Shown: positions 17,597-28,100 of the stretch, one piece after another | How positions within the stretch are numbered: the first letter of the stretch is position 1 | Layout: each line of letters begins with the position of its first letter | NCBI RefSeq assembly: GCF_003515065.1 | Contig: NZ_QXGH01000022.1 | Location: 1 to 64,000, forward strand | Origin: Nocardioides immobilis | Lineage (GTDB): Bacteria > Actinomycetota > Actinomycetes > Propionibacteriales > Nocardioidaceae | DNA: 64,000 nucleotides | Direction: 5' to 3' | Program-made: the position numbers and the translations under genes | Notes under the pieces: generated by a model | The model's database searches: none | The model's input: the letters and a program-made list of their open reading frames with translations, nothing else | What the model was told of the DNA's origin: nothing

Positions 17597-18543
17597 CGAC
17601 CACCTCAGCGCCGACCACCGACGGGTTCCCGCCCGTCCGCGCCGACGAGCGACCCGACCTGCTGGCCCCGGGATCACCGGCGCACCGGGTCCTCGCCGAG
17701 CCGCTCATCGCGCTGTACGGCCTGCCTGGGTTCCTGCTCCCGCTGATGCACCCGGCCACGGCGGAGGCGACCCTTCGCCGGGACCCGGTGTTCACCAACC
17801 CGGACTCGCACCTGATGCACTTCGCGGCCCGGTTGCGCGACACCATCGAGATGATCGCCGGCGTCGGCCTCGCCGGGGAGGAGGCCGACCACGTCGCCTT
17901 CGCGATGCGGGAGCTGCACAAGCCGATCAAGGGACGAGACACCCGCGGCGAGCCGTACCACGCGTGGACCCGCGACATCTGGACGTGGAACTGGGCCGCC
18001 ATCGTGGCCGGTTTCATGTCGATGTACGGCGGCGTGCGCGGCTTCCCCAGCAGGGAGTTCCGCGACGACGCCTACCTCGGTCTGGTCGAGACCGGCCGGC
18101 GGTTCGGCGTACTCGGCATGCCGGCGTCGTACGACGAATTCCTGGTGGTCTGGCCCCTGGAGCGCGACCGCATCGCCGATCCCGACAACGAGACGATCCA
18201 GCGCGTCCTGGCACTCACCCAGGCCCGCGGGCTCCCCGCGCCGACCTGGCTGCGCCGACTCCCGCTGCCGCTCTGGGCAGTCGCCACCCTGCCGATCCGG
18301 CACTTCCTGCGGATGTCGCTCCTGCTCGGCCTGAGCCCGGAGGAGCGCGCCATGCTCGGCTTCCGCGAGCGGCCCACCGACCGGGCCGCGGCCCGGCTCC
18401 ATCGACTCGTGTGGCGGATCGGCCTGCCGCGGCCGGTCTCCTACCGGCTCGGCCTCGCCTGGATGGCCGGTCGCAGCCGGTGGGGACAGCCGGTGTGGCG
18501 CACCCGGTTCTCCGCTGCCGCGCTGGGCGCCGACCGAGGCTGA
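17593..18543 (+). CDS. DUF2236 / MpaB-type oxygenase family protein
   Basis: This 316-residue member of the DUF2236 (MpaB/latex-clearing-protein-like) family is recognised by HKPIKGRDTRGEPYHAWTRD and the following WNWAAIVAGFMSMY. The conserved histidines fit a haem or metal oxygenase site. Characterised relatives cleave or oxidise isoprenoid chains, but most actinobacterial members are uncharacterised. There is no signal peptide, and several hydrophobic helices may give peripheral membrane attachment. It is translationally coupled to the epoxide-hydrolase-like gene and converges on lon with only one base between the stop codons. Confidence 0.75.
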   Translation: MTTTSAPTTDGFPPVRADERPDLLAPGSPAHRVLAEPLIALYGLPGFLLPLMHPATAEATLRRDPVFTNPDSHLMHFAARLRDTIEMIAGVGLAGEEADHVAFAMRELHKPIKGRDTRGEPYHAWTRDIWTWNWAAIVAGFMSMYGGVRGFPSREFRDDAYLGLVETGRRFGVLGMPASYDEFLVVWPLERDRIADPDNETIQRVLALTQARGLPAPTWLRRLPLPLWAVATLPIRHFLRMSLLLGLSPEERAMLGFRERPTDRAAARLHRLVWRIGLPRPVSYRLGLAWMAGRSRWGQPVWRTRFSAAALGADRG

Positions 18544-18544
18544 C

Positions 18545-20857
18545 TCAGGCCGCGGCGTGCGCGCCGGCAGCGACCTCCTGCTCCAACGCGGCGCCGAGGA
18601 TCTCCCGGACGTCGGCCACGACGTGCACGGTCACGGCGTCGAGGACCTCGGCCGGCACGTCGTCGAGGTCGGGCTCGTTGCGCTGCGGGAGGAAGACCTC
18701 CGTCAGGCCGGCCCGCTGCGCGGCCAGCAGCTTCTGCTTCACCCCGCCGATCGGCAGCACCCGCCCGGTGAGCGACACCTCGCCGGTCATGCCGACCTCG
18801 GCCCGCACGTTGCGACCGGTGAGGAGCGAGACCAGGGCTGTCGTCATGGTGACGCCGGCCGACGGCCCGTCCTTGGGTACGGCGCCCGCGGGCACGTGCA
18901 GGTGGATCGGCCGGTCGAGCAGGGCTTGGTCGATACCGAGCTCGTCGGCGTGGGCCCGGACGTAGGACAGCGCGATCTGCGCCGACTCCTTCATCACGTC
19001 GCCCAGCTGACCGGTGATGGTCAGGCCGCCCTGGTCGCCCGGCAGGCTCGACGCCTCGATGTAGAGCACGTCACCACCCATCCCGGTGACGGCCAGCCCG
19101 GACGCGACTCCGGGGACAGCGGTCCGCTCCCGCGACTCGGGCGTGAACCGCGGTCGGCCGACCAGGTCCTTGAGCGCGCCCTCGTCGATGGTGGCGGGCA
19201 GGCCACCCAGCGCCGCCTTGCGGAACGCCTTGGCCAGCAGCCGCTCGAGGACGCGGACGCCGGCCTCGCGGGTGTAGTTCGCCGCCAGCTCACGCAGCGC
19301 GTCGTCGGTGACGGTGACCTCGTCCGAGGTGACAGCGGCGCGCTCGAGCTGCCGCGGCACCAGGAAGTCGCGCGCGATGGCGACCTTCTCCTCCTCGGTG
19401 TAGCCGTCGATCGTCACCAGCTCCATCCGGTCCAGCAGGGCCGGCGGGATGGTCTCCAGGACGTTGGCCGTCGCGATGAAGACCACGTCGGACAGGTCGA
19501 GGTCGAGCTCGAGGTAGTGGTCGCGGAACGTGTGGTTCTGCGCCGGGTCGAGCACCTCGAGCAGCGCCGCCGCGGGGTCGCCACGGAAGTCGCTGCCCAC
19601 CTTGTCGATCTCGTCGAGCAGGACGACCGGGTTCATGGCGCCGGCCTCCTTGATCGCGCGCACGATGCGGCCGGGGAGGGCTCCGACGTACGTCCGCCGG
19701 TGGCCGCGGATCTCGGCCTCGTCCCGGACGCCGCCGAGCGCGACCCGGACGAACCTCCGGCCGAGGGCGCGCGCGACCGACTCGCCCAGCGACGTCTTGC
19801 CGACGCCGGGAGGGCCGGCGAGCAGGATCACCGCGCCGGAACCGCGGCCGCCGACGACGGACAGGCCGCGCTCCTCGCGGCGGGAGCGCACCCCGAGGTA
19901 CTCGACGATCCGCTCCTTGACCTCGTCGAGGCCGTGGTGGTCGGCGTCGAGGACGGCGCGCGCGGCGGTCAGCGACGTGGAGTCCTGGGTGCGGACTGCC
20001 CAGGGCAGCTCGAGGACGGTTTCGAGCCAGGTCCGGATCCAGCCGCCCTCGGGGCTCTGGTCGCTCGACCGCTCCAGCTTGTCGACCTCCCGCAGCGCGG
20101 CTTCGCGCACGGCGTCGGGCAGGTCGGCGGCCTCGACGCGGGCGCGGTAGTCGTCGGACCCGTCCGCGTCGCCCTCGCCGAGCTCCTTGCGGATCGCGCT
20201 GAGCTGCTCGCGCAGGAGGTACTCGCGGTTGCGCTTCTCGACCGACTCGCGCACGTCCTCGCTGATCTTGTCGCTGACCTCGGCCTCGGCCAGGTAGTCG
20301 CCGGTCCACTCGATCAGCAGCGTGAGCCGCTGCTCGACGTCGGGCGTCTCGAGGAGCTCGCGCTTCCGGTCGTTGGAGAGGTACGGCGCCCAGCCGGCCG
20401 TGTCCGCGAGCGTCGACGGGTCGTCGATCGCGTTGACCGTGTCGATGATCTGCCACGCCTCCCGCTTCTGCAGGACCGCGACGACGAGCAGCTTGTAGTC
20501 GGCGGCGAGCTCCTTCACCCGTGCGGTCGGCTCCGCCTCCTCGACGGACTCGACCTCGACCCACAGCGCCGCACCGGGTCCGGTGACGCCGCTGCCGATC
20601 TCGGCGCGCGCACCGGTCCGCAGCAGGGCAGCGGGCCCGCCCCCGCGGAACTTGCCTACCTTCTGGAGCGCCGCGACGACGCCGTACGACGCGTAGCGGT
20701 CGTCGAGCCGGGGCGCCACGAGGATCTCCTCGAGGTCGGCCGCGCGGGCGGCGTCGACCGCCGCCTGGGCGGGCTCGTCGAGCTCGATCGGGACGACCAT
20801 GCCCGGGAGCAGGACGACGTCGTCGAGGAACAGGACCGGGAGCCGCTTGAGTGACAT
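18545..20857 (-). CDS. lon: ATP-dependent protease La (Lon)
   Basis: This 770-residue cytosolic AAA+ serine protease degrades misfolded and regulatory proteins. The order is the LAN/Lon N-domain (residues 1-200, from RLPVLFLDDVVLLPG), the coiled middle, and the AAA+ module with P-loop GPPGVGKTS (Lys354) and Walker B VVLLDEIDK. The protease domain carries Ser666 in KDGPSAG and Lys709 in GGVKQK, 43 residues apart as in E. coli Lon. I chose the ATG at 20857 (MSLKRLPV) because it matches family starts; in-frame sequence upstream does not. An HspR-type operator lies 19 bases upstream, so heat-shock control is expected. Confidence 0.96.
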   Translation of the reverse strand: MSLKRLPVLFLDDVVLLPGMVVPIELDEPAQAAVDAARAADLEEILVAPRLDDRYASYGVVAALQKVGKFRGGGPAALLRTGARAEIGSGVTGPGAALWVEVESVEEAEPTARVKELAADYKLLVVAVLQKREAWQIIDTVNAIDDPSTLADTAGWAPYLSNDRKRELLETPDVEQRLTLLIEWTGDYLAEAEVSDKISEDVRESVEKRNREYLLREQLSAIRKELGEGDADGSDDYRARVEAADLPDAVREAALREVDKLERSSDQSPEGGWIRTWLETVLELPWAVRTQDSTSLTAARAVLDADHHGLDEVKERIVEYLGVRSRREERGLSVVGGRGSGAVILLAGPPGVGKTSLGESVARALGRRFVRVALGGVRDEAEIRGHRRTYVGALPGRIVRAIKEAGAMNPVVLLDEIDKVGSDFRGDPAAALLEVLDPAQNHTFRDHYLELDLDLSDVVFIATANVLETIPPALLDRMELVTIDGYTEEEKVAIARDFLVPRQLERAAVTSDEVTVTDDALRELAANYTREAGVRVLERLLAKAFRKAALGGLPATIDEGALKDLVGRPRFTPESRERTAVPGVASGLAVTGMGGDVLYIEASSLPGDQGGLTITGQLGDVMKESAQIALSYVRAHADELGIDQALLDRPIHLHVPAGAVPKDGPSAGVTMTTALVSLLTGRNVRAEVGMTGEVSLTGRVLPIGGVKQKLLAAQRAGLTEVFLPQRNEPDLDDVPAEVLDAVTVHVVADVREILGAALEQEVAAGAHAAA

Positions 20858-20876
20858 CTGGGAGCCTTCTTCCGAA

Positions 20877-20897
20877 GTTGAGCGATGCAGGCTCAAC
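20877..20897 (-). promoter_or_regulatory. HAIR-like HspR operator upstream of lon
   Basis: GTTGAGC-N7-GCTCAAC is a perfect 7-bp inverted repeat with 7-base spacer. It matches the HspR-associated inverted repeat (consensus CTTGAGT-N7-ACTCAAG) at the TTGAG and CTCAA cores. It lies 19 bases upstream of the lon start, where HspR would block transcription until DnaK/HspR is titrated by heat or misfolding. lon is a known HspR target in Streptomyces. Confidence 0.8.
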
Positions 20898-21054
20898 CTC
20901 GCGGCCGTCCGGTCCCTTCCTCCCGGCGTTTCGCTGGTGGCGAACGCACCGGGTGGGCTGGATCTCGCCGTTCGGGTCCCTCGGTCCGCAGATCTTCCTA
21001 GCCTGGGCACCGAGGCGCCGCGTCCGCCCGCCCCCTCCCAGAACGGAGACCGCG

Positions 21055-21780
21055 ATGACCTTTCGAGCTCTTGCCCTGTGCTTCCTCACCGCAGGCGCGC
21101 TGGCGGCACCGATCGGCAGCCCGGAAGGGGCGACGGCGAGCGGCCCACCGACGTGCGGCGGGATGGCAGCGACCATCGTCGGCACCAGCGGCAACGACGT
21201 CCTCACGGGCACCGCCGGCGATGACGTCATCGTCGGGTTGAAGGGCGACGACGTCATCGACGGCGGCCTCGGCGCGGACCGGATCTGCGGCCGTGGAGGG
21301 GACGACAGCATCACCGGCAACGGCGGCACCGACCACCTCTTCGGCGGCGCGGGTGTCGACTACATGGACGGCGGCGTCGGCGGCTGCTGCGACGCTTCAG
21401 CCAACACCGGCGACGACGTCCTGTCCGGCGGCATCGGCGACGACAACCTCCACGCGTCCGACTTCTCGACCACCGGCAACACCATCCACGGCCGGCAGGG
21501 CGCGGACGACATCTACCTGTACTCCGGCGGCGCGGCGTACGGCGGCAAGGGCAGGGACACCCTCTCCCAGTACGCCGGGGACGCAACGCTCGAGGGCGGC
21601 ATCGGCGCTGACACGCTCGGCAACGCGAACAACCCCGCCATCGATCACGTCATCATCCGCGGGGGCGACGGGAGCGACACCCTCACCAGCGATGACACCA
21701 CGGGAACCACGGCGATGAACGGGAACCGGGGACGGGACGTCTGCACCGGCGGCACGTCGACGGTGCACTGCGAGTCCTGA
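21055..21780 (+). CDS. Secreted RTX-like calcium-binding repeat protein
   Basis: This 241-residue exported protein has a signal peptide at about 1-30 (AALCFLTAGALAAPIG-like hydrophobic core). From residue 40 the body is built of hemolysin-type nonapeptides: GNDVLTG, GDDVIVG, GDDVIDGG, GADRICG, GDDSITG and later units. These fold into a calcium-loaded beta roll. There is no lipase, protease or adhesin domain, so it is likely a structural or calcium-binding surface protein. Six cysteines, including a GGCCD pair, are unusual for classical RTX proteins. The ATG at 21055 has GGAG seven bases upstream. It is divergent from lon and shares that gap. Confidence 0.75.
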   Translation: MTFRALALCFLTAGALAAPIGSPEGATASGPPTCGGMAATIVGTSGNDVLTGTAGDDVIVGLKGDDVIDGGLGADRICGRGGDDSITGNGGTDHLFGGAGVDYMDGGVGGCCDASANTGDDVLSGGIGDDNLHASDFSTTGNTIHGRQGADDIYLYSGGAAYGGKGRDTLSQYAGDATLEGGIGADTLGNANNPAIDHVIIRGGDGSDTLTSDDTTGTTAMNGNRGRDVCTGGTSTVHCES

Positions 21781-21803
21781 CGCCCCGACCACCGGCAGCC
21801 GTC

Positions 21804-24800
21804 CTACGGCGCCATCACGCCCTGGAAGGACCAGGTCCCGGAGCCGACGCGGTGGCGCGTGACACCGTCCTCGGACGGGACCTCGACGATCGCTGAGACG
21901 TTGACCGGCACCTCGACCGTGAGCGTCACGTCGTTGCCGTCCACCGACCACTCCGACGAGACCCGGCCGCGCTGCGTCATCCGCGACCCCGAGGCGTGGG
22001 TGAGCCCGGTGTCCGGCACCGAGATCGTGACCTCTGCCGCCCCCGGAGCCGTGACGTCGATCCCGAGCGCCGAGTCGAGCACGTCGACGGCCGCCTGCGA
22101 GCCCCAGCCGTGGGACGCGCTGTTCGCGGAACCGCTGAGCTCCCACGCCTCCGGGGTGAACGTCCCGCCGTCCGCGAGCCACCCCGCCCAGCCGTAGTCG
22201 TCCTCATCCGTGAGCAGGTCGAGCAGACCATCGTCGGCACCCGACCGCTCGAGGGCGTCGAGCAGGAAGTGCGCGGTCATCGGGCCCTGTTTCATGCCCA
22301 TCCCGGCGAGGTACTCACCCAGCGCCGGCAGGTCCGCCTCCGGGGCGATCCCGAACGCCACGGCGTACGACGTCGCGTGCTGGCCGGCGTGCGGGCTCTG
22401 CGAGCCGTCGGCGAGCAGTCCGTCGACGTAGGTTCCGTCGGGGCGGCGCAGGGTCGCGTTCATCCGGTCGGCGAGGGCGTCCGCGTCGGCGTCGTACGAC
22501 TGCACTTCGGCGGCCGGCCGACCGAGCACCTCTGCGACGAGCGCCACCTTGCGGAGTACGTCGACGCCGAGCGCGTTGACGGTGGTCCGGGCGGTGGCGG
22601 TCATGTCGTAGCCGAAGCGACCGTGCATCGGCCAGTCGACGATGCCGTACTGGTAGGCGCCGCTGCCTCCGGTCAGCTGGGTCACCAGTCCCCGGGTCGG
22701 ACCGGACGACGGGATGTGCCGCCGGACGTAGTCGGCCGTGGCGGCGAGGTTGTCGTAGACGTCCGCGAGCAGCGCGCGGTCGCCGGTCTCCAGGTAGTAG
22801 CGCCAGATCCAGTCGGGCACGACCTCGGTGAAGTCGGGGATGTCGCGCTTGCCGTCACCGTTGGGGTAGACCGCGTTGTAGCGACCCGCGTCGTTGCCCG
22901 TCCTCCAGTAGCGCTCCTGGCTGAGCACGAACTCGCGGATCGCCTGACGAGTGGCGACCCGGTCGTGCTCCGTGGCCATCAGGCCGTAGGAGATGTTGAC
23001 GGTGTCGTGCAGGAACTGGCCCTGCTCCCGCGTCGGGGTGTCGACGAACGTCTCCTGGACCGAGTAGCGCAGCGACCGGTCCATCAGGTCCCAGACGGCG
23101 TCAAGAGTCTCGTCGGAGCTCTCGAACGTCGCCGCGCCGTCCTCGGGATAGGCGCTGTGGACGACGGTGGCGGTCACGTCGTCGACGGTGATCTCCTCAG
23201 CAGCACCGGGGATCTCGAGGTAGCGGAAGCCCAGGTGCCCGCAGGCCTGGTAGTCCTGCTCCCCCGCCGACTGCGTGTAGGGGAACGACATGTTCGTGCC
23301 CTGGGTGTCGACCGTGGCGGTCGACGCCCGTCCGTCGTCGGCGAGGCCGTAGCTGGCCCGGATCGTGACCACCCGGCCGGCCTGGCCGGCGTCGAAGTGG
23401 ACACCCGGCCGGGCCGGGATCACCGCGCCGAAGTCGGCGACCGGCGTGCCGTCGTCGGCGACCAGGATCCGCTCGGGGTGGACCACCTGCTCCACCAGCC
23501 GGGTCTCCTGGCCCTCCAGGTGGGTGAACGGCGCGACCGGGTGCTGCCCGACCACGACCGCGTCGGACCAGCCGGCGTCGTCGTACTCCTCCTGCCGCCA
23601 GGCTCCGATCTGCTGCACCGCGGTGCCGTCGAGGTGCTCGACGTAGAGGCCCTCGCCGTTGCGGGTGCCGACGAGGACGTACGGCCCGCGGCGCACCTTC
23701 CAGGAGCCGTCGCTGACGATGGTGAGCGCACGGCCGTCGGCGTACTCGACCACGACCCGCGCCAGCAGGCCGGGCTCGCCGGCAGCCCGGCCCTGCCCGC
23801 CGCTGAACCAGTGCAGCATCGCCGCGACCGCGAGCGGCTCGCCTGCCGTCACCAGGTCGGTGACGTCGGTGGCCTGGTAGTAGCCCTCGCCGGGGTAGCC
23901 GTAGTTGGTCATCCGGTCGGCGCGCTCGCCGTCGAGGTAGAGCTCGGCGGTGTGGCTGGCGGCGAGGTAGCTGCGGGCGCGGACGATGTCGCCGTCGGGT
24001 ACGTCGACGACGGTGCGGGCAAGCGTGTACTCGTCGGCCTCGCGGGTGGTGGTGCCGCGGACCCACTGGTCGGTGCCTCCGGCGAAGTCCTCCTCGAACA
24101 GCACGGTGGAGCCGTCGAGCGAGGTCACCCGGATGTCGTCGTAGTCGGCGACCTCACCGCTGGCTTGGCGGAAGCCGATGGTGCCCGCTCGGGATCCGGT
24201 CGCCGACGGGTCCGTCCAGGTGTCGACGACCTGTCCGTCGATGGTCGTCCGGAAGGTCTGGCCCTCGACGCGGATGCCGAGCTCGTAGGTGACGCCGGTG
24301 TCGATGACGAACGGAACGGTACGACGCGCGTCGGTCGGGAACGCGCCGGCCACCATCCGGTGGGTCTTCAGGGCGTTGTCGCCGGCGTGCAGCTGCCACA
24401 TGTAGCCGTTGCTGCTGTCAGGCGCCCGGAAGACGACCGCCGCCGCGCGGGTGACCGGGGTGACGTCGAGGGTGAGGACGTAGTCGGTCCAGTCCTGGCC
24501 GGTCTTCGCGAGCGTGACGTTGCCGCCGGTCACGCGGCCGCGGCCGTCGACGACGCTCAGCGCCGAGAAGTCCGGGTTGCCGGGCGGCCGGCGGATCCAC
24601 GCGGCGTCACCCCAGTCGTCGTCACCGAGGCCGGTCTCGAAGGTCGCGTACGCCGACCACGGCGAGACCAGGCGGTCCTTGTCCCAGGTCCGCACGCGCC
24701 AGGTGTAGACGCTGCCGGGGGCGAGGGGAGCGCCGTCGTACTCGACGTAGGACTGCTGGGAGGACGCGACCCGGTCGCTGTCCCACACCACCCGGCCGGC

Positions 24801-25073
24801 TGCGTCCCGCACCTGCACCTTGTAGGCCGTCTGCACCTCGTTGCGGTCGCGGTCCTGCGGCAGCCAGCCGAAGCGCGGCGTCTCGTCGGTGTTCATCGGA
24901 CGGGCCTGGTCGTCGACGGTCAGGCGAGCCGGCGCCGACGGCGCGGTGCCGCGGGCCGCCGTCGCGGTCGGGCTGACCACGCCGACCACGCCGACCACGG
25001 GTACGGCGACGGCGACCGTCGTTGCCAGGGCGATGGCGGTGCGCCGGAACCGGCGTAGGGATGGGGTGCTCAC
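21804..25073 (-). CDS. Secreted alpha-L-rhamnosidase, GH78 (first copy)
   Basis: This 1089-residue enzyme removes terminal alpha-L-rhamnose from plant or bacterial glycosides. A basic, hydrophobic signal peptide occupies about 1-40. Next come an N-terminal fibronectin/Bac_rhamnosid_N region, an inserted LamG-like carbohydrate-binding stretch (about 170-320), and the (alpha/alpha)6 catalytic domain. In DTPTREQGQFLHD, Asp678, Glu683 and Asp690 keep the +5/+12 spacing of the catalytic acids in GH78. TPEAWELSGSANSASHGWG near the C-terminus carries the second conserved glutamate. It lies 28 bases downstream of the other GH78 gene, presumably in the same transcript. The products are 39% or so different by eye in motifs, so they probably differ in preference rather than duplicating function. 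Confidence 0.9.
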   Translation of the reverse strand: MSTPSLRRFRRTAIALATTVAVAVPVVGVVGVVSPTATAARGTAPSAPARLTVDDQARPMNTDETPRFGWLPQDRDRNEVQTAYKVQVRDAAGRVVWDSDRVASSQQSYVEYDGAPLAPGSVYTWRVRTWDKDRLVSPWSAYATFETGLGDDDWGDAAWIRRPPGNPDFSALSVVDGRGRVTGGNVTLAKTGQDWTDYVLTLDVTPVTRAAAVVFRAPDSSNGYMWQLHAGDNALKTHRMVAGAFPTDARRTVPFVIDTGVTYELGIRVEGQTFRTTIDGQVVDTWTDPSATGSRAGTIGFRQASGEVADYDDIRVTSLDGSTVLFEEDFAGGTDQWVRGTTTREADEYTLARTVVDVPDGDIVRARSYLAASHTAELYLDGERADRMTNYGYPGEGYYQATDVTDLVTAGEPLAVAAMLHWFSGGQGRAAGEPGLLARVVVEYADGRALTIVSDGSWKVRRGPYVLVGTRNGEGLYVEHLDGTAVQQIGAWRQEEYDDAGWSDAVVVGQHPVAPFTHLEGQETRLVEQVVHPERILVADDGTPVADFGAVIPARPGVHFDAGQAGRVVTIRASYGLADDGRASTATVDTQGTNMSFPYTQSAGEQDYQACGHLGFRYLEIPGAAEEITVDDVTATVVHSAYPEDGAATFESSDETLDAVWDLMDRSLRYSVQETFVDTPTREQGQFLHDTVNISYGLMATEHDRVATRQAIREFVLSQERYWRTGNDAGRYNAVYPNGDGKRDIPDFTEVVPDWIWRYYLETGDRALLADVYDNLAATADYVRRHIPSSGPTRGLVTQLTGGSGAYQYGIVDWPMHGRFGYDMTATARTTVNALGVDVLRKVALVAEVLGRPAAEVQSYDADADALADRMNATLRRPDGTYVDGLLADGSQSPHAGQHATSYAVAFGIAPEADLPALGEYLAGMGMKQGPMTAHFLLDALERSGADDGLLDLLTDEDDYGWAGWLADGGTFTPEAWELSGSANSASHGWGSQAAVDVLDSALGIDVTAPGAAEVTISVPDTGLTHASGSRMTQRGRVSSEWSVDGNDVTLTVEVPVNVSAIVEVPSEDGVTRHRVGSGTWSFQGVMAP

Positions 25074-25101
25074 AGATACCTCCGAGTCGGTGATGAGTGG
25101 G

Positions 25102-28100
25102 TCAGTGACAGATCGAGGTCAGCCGGTCGTCGTCCTTCGGTCCGCCGCCGGGCGCGGTGCTCAGGACGTGGCACCCGGTGGGCACGCCGTCGACGCGCAG
25201 GTAGCCGCGCTCGCGAACCGCCGAGGTTGCCCGGCCGTCGACGTACACGACGTCCGCGGTGGTCTCGCCGGCCGGGACGTGCACCGCGGCGACAGTGTTG
25301 CCGGGCACGGAGACGCCGACGTCGGTGCGGCCGTCGACGCTGTGGAACGCCGCGCCGATGCCGCCCTTCAGGGTCGGCAGCGTCACGCTCGCCCAGTCGA
25401 CCGCCTGCGGCTGCGGCCGTACGGCGAACGCGCCGTATCCCGGTGTGGTGGGACGGATCCCGAACATCCCCTGCGGGACGTTGTACGCCGGCGAAGCGGC
25501 CCACGGGTGGGAGTAGGTCATGTTGGACTTCAGCGACGCGTCCCAGGCCTCGCCGGTCGCGCCGGCGCCGTCGTTGATCATGTTCAGCCAGCTGCGCGTC
25601 CCGGTACTGGTCAGCAGCTGGTAGGCCAGGTCCGAGCGGTCGCCGTTGTAGAGCGACTCGATGAGGAACGCCGCGCAGTAGACGCTGCACTGCATGCCGC
25701 GGGAGCCGACGTAGTCCGCGGCACGCGCGGCGCGGGCGGCGTCCGGCACCCCGAACGCGCTGGCGAAGACGCTGGCGTGGACCGCCCAGTGGTCCACCGG
25801 GGTGCGGTCGGCGTTGAGCCCGTCGCGGTAGGCGCCCTTGGCGTCGTCCCACAGCCGCTCGTTGATCGCGGTGCGGAGCCGATCGCCGGTGACCCGGAAC
25901 GACGCGGCGTCCGCGTCCTTGCCGAGCGCCTCGGCGATCGCGGCCATGTCCATGAAGCTGCGGTAGCCGAGCGCGTTGATGACGGTGTTGTACGGCCGGA
26001 AGACGTAGCCGTCGCGCTCGGAGGACGGCCAGTCGACGATGTCGCAGTCGGTCTGGCTGCTGCAGCCGTTCGAGCGGAAGTCCTTGCGGATCAGGCCGGT
26101 CTCCTGCTCGACCCACTCGCTCGGCAGCTTCTGCACCAGCTGGTCGTAGCTCCGCTCGAGCTGGGCCACGTCACCGGTCTGCTGGAAGCTGTCGTGCATC
26201 GCGAGGATCGTGTACATCGGCCACTCCGTCGGCCACGTGCGCCGGGTGAGCAGGTAGTCGATCGAGTAGTTGCCGAGCGTCGGGTCCGACGAGGTGAAGA
26301 AGTTGGCCATCATCTGCAGGTAGCTGTCGGCCTCGTAGGGCTCGCGCTCGCGGGTCCACGAGTCGACGTAGAGGTTGTGGTTGGTCGCTTCCACTGTGTT
26401 GCGCGACAGCTGCCAGACCTGGTTGAGAGCGTCGTCGGACGAGCTGAACACGGCCGCGCTGGTGTCGAACGGGTAGACCTGCGCGAGCGCCGGGAAGTCC
26501 GCCGCCGTCAGCCCGGGCGGGGCGCCGATCACCTCGAGGTAGCGGAACACCCGCATGCCCCACGTCTCCAGGTGCTGCGGCCCGTCCACGAGCGTCCACC
26601 TGTCCTGGTAGGTGTTGCCGGTGCGCATCGCGTAGCGCACGGTCCGGGGTGCGGAGAGCTCCTCGCCGAACCTCAGGTCGACCACCTGGCCGGCAGTCCC
26701 GGTCAGGTCGAGGCTGACGCCGCCGACCCAGGTCCGGCCGTAGTCCACGAAGTAGTGCCCGGGCACCTTCTCGACCACCTCGACCGGCAGCTCGAGGCGC
26801 TGGGCCACCTTGTCGGTCGGCGTCGCCACGAGGGCGTCGTACTGCGCCTTCGGCGTGGCCGGCTGCCAGCTGCTGTCGTCGAACCCGGGGCTGTCGAAGC
26901 CGGCTGGGTACGCCGCCGCCTGGAGGTTCTCCTTCGGCGCGGTGAAGTACTGGGTGCCGATCGAGCCGGCCGAGGGGAAGACCGAGGCGCCGGGCAGCGT
27001 GGTCCAGTGCTCGCCGGTGCCGAAGGTCTGGCGGCTGCCGTCGACGTACTCCACCACGACCTGGGCCTGGAACCGCTTGTCGCGGGTCGTCCAGGCCAGC
27101 GCTCCGAGCGCGTTCGCGCCGCCCTCACGGACCAGGTCGGTGACATCGAATCCGTCGTAGCGGGTCTCGGTGCTGATCGACCGGGTCGGGCCGAGGCCGA
27201 CGAACCGGCCGTTGAGCCAGAGCTTGTAGACGTACTGCCGGCCGGGCTCGGGCGACGAGCCGGTGGCGAATGCGGTCGCCCAGGCGACCTCCTTGCCGGG
27301 TGCGGTCGCGAACTCGCCGCGCAGGAAGGCCCAGTCGGTGCTGCCGACGCCGTACACGCAGTTCTGGCCGGTGCCGATCGCGAGCCGCCCGCCGGAGACG
27401 GTCCCGCAGGGGAAGTCGGTGCTCGGCGCCTCGAAGTCGTTGCCGTAGAGGGCGGCGCCGTCGGCACCGGTCACGGTGAGGTCGTCCCAGGTGCTGCGCT
27501 CGCTGCCTCCGGTGCGGAAGCCGATGCTGCCGCTGGTGAAGCGGACGCCCTCGGTGGTGTCGACCAGGGTCTCGTCGAGGTAGGTGCGCACGGTCGAGCC
27601 GGACACCTCGATCCGGATCCGGTAGTCGGTTCCGCGCTGCAGGCTCACCCCGAGCGGGACGGCCTTGAGCTGGGTGAACGTGCCGTTGACCCGCTGGTGC
27701 GGCGCGAGCTGGTTGACCCCGTCGCCGCGGAACTGCCACATCAGGTAGTTGTCGGCGTCCTGGGCGTTGAAGACGACCGTCGCGTTCTGCGTGGTGATCG
27801 AGAATGTCGCCTCGAGGGTGTAACCGCTCCACCCGAGTGACGCCGGGGCGCCGAGCCAGATCGGCCTGCTGTCGCCCCAGTCGTCGCCGATCGCCGTACC
27901 GAAGTGCGCGGGGAGCGACCAGGGCGAGACCCTGCCGTCGCCGCTCCAGGTGCGGACCCGCCACTCGTAGCCCTCGCCGTGCGTGAGCGCCGGGCCGGCG
28001 TACGGGACGTTCGTGCTCGCGGCCGACGCCACCTTGCGGGAGTCCCAGACCAGGTTTCCGGAGACCAGCCCCGCCCGTGAGGTGGCGACCTGCACCTGGT

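Noticed and set aside
18557..20854. A long open frame on the plus strand opposite lon (about 765 codons)
   Set aside because: It is an antisense frame kept open by high GC content. Its product has biased Arg/Val/Asp/Gly composition and no domain, while the minus strand encodes a complete Lon.
21996..27840. Two very long antisense frames opposite the GH78 genes (about 1020 and 1000 codons)
   Set aside because: They show the same GC-driven pattern, no recognisable motifs and no ribosome sites. The minus strand carries two full rhamnosidases.
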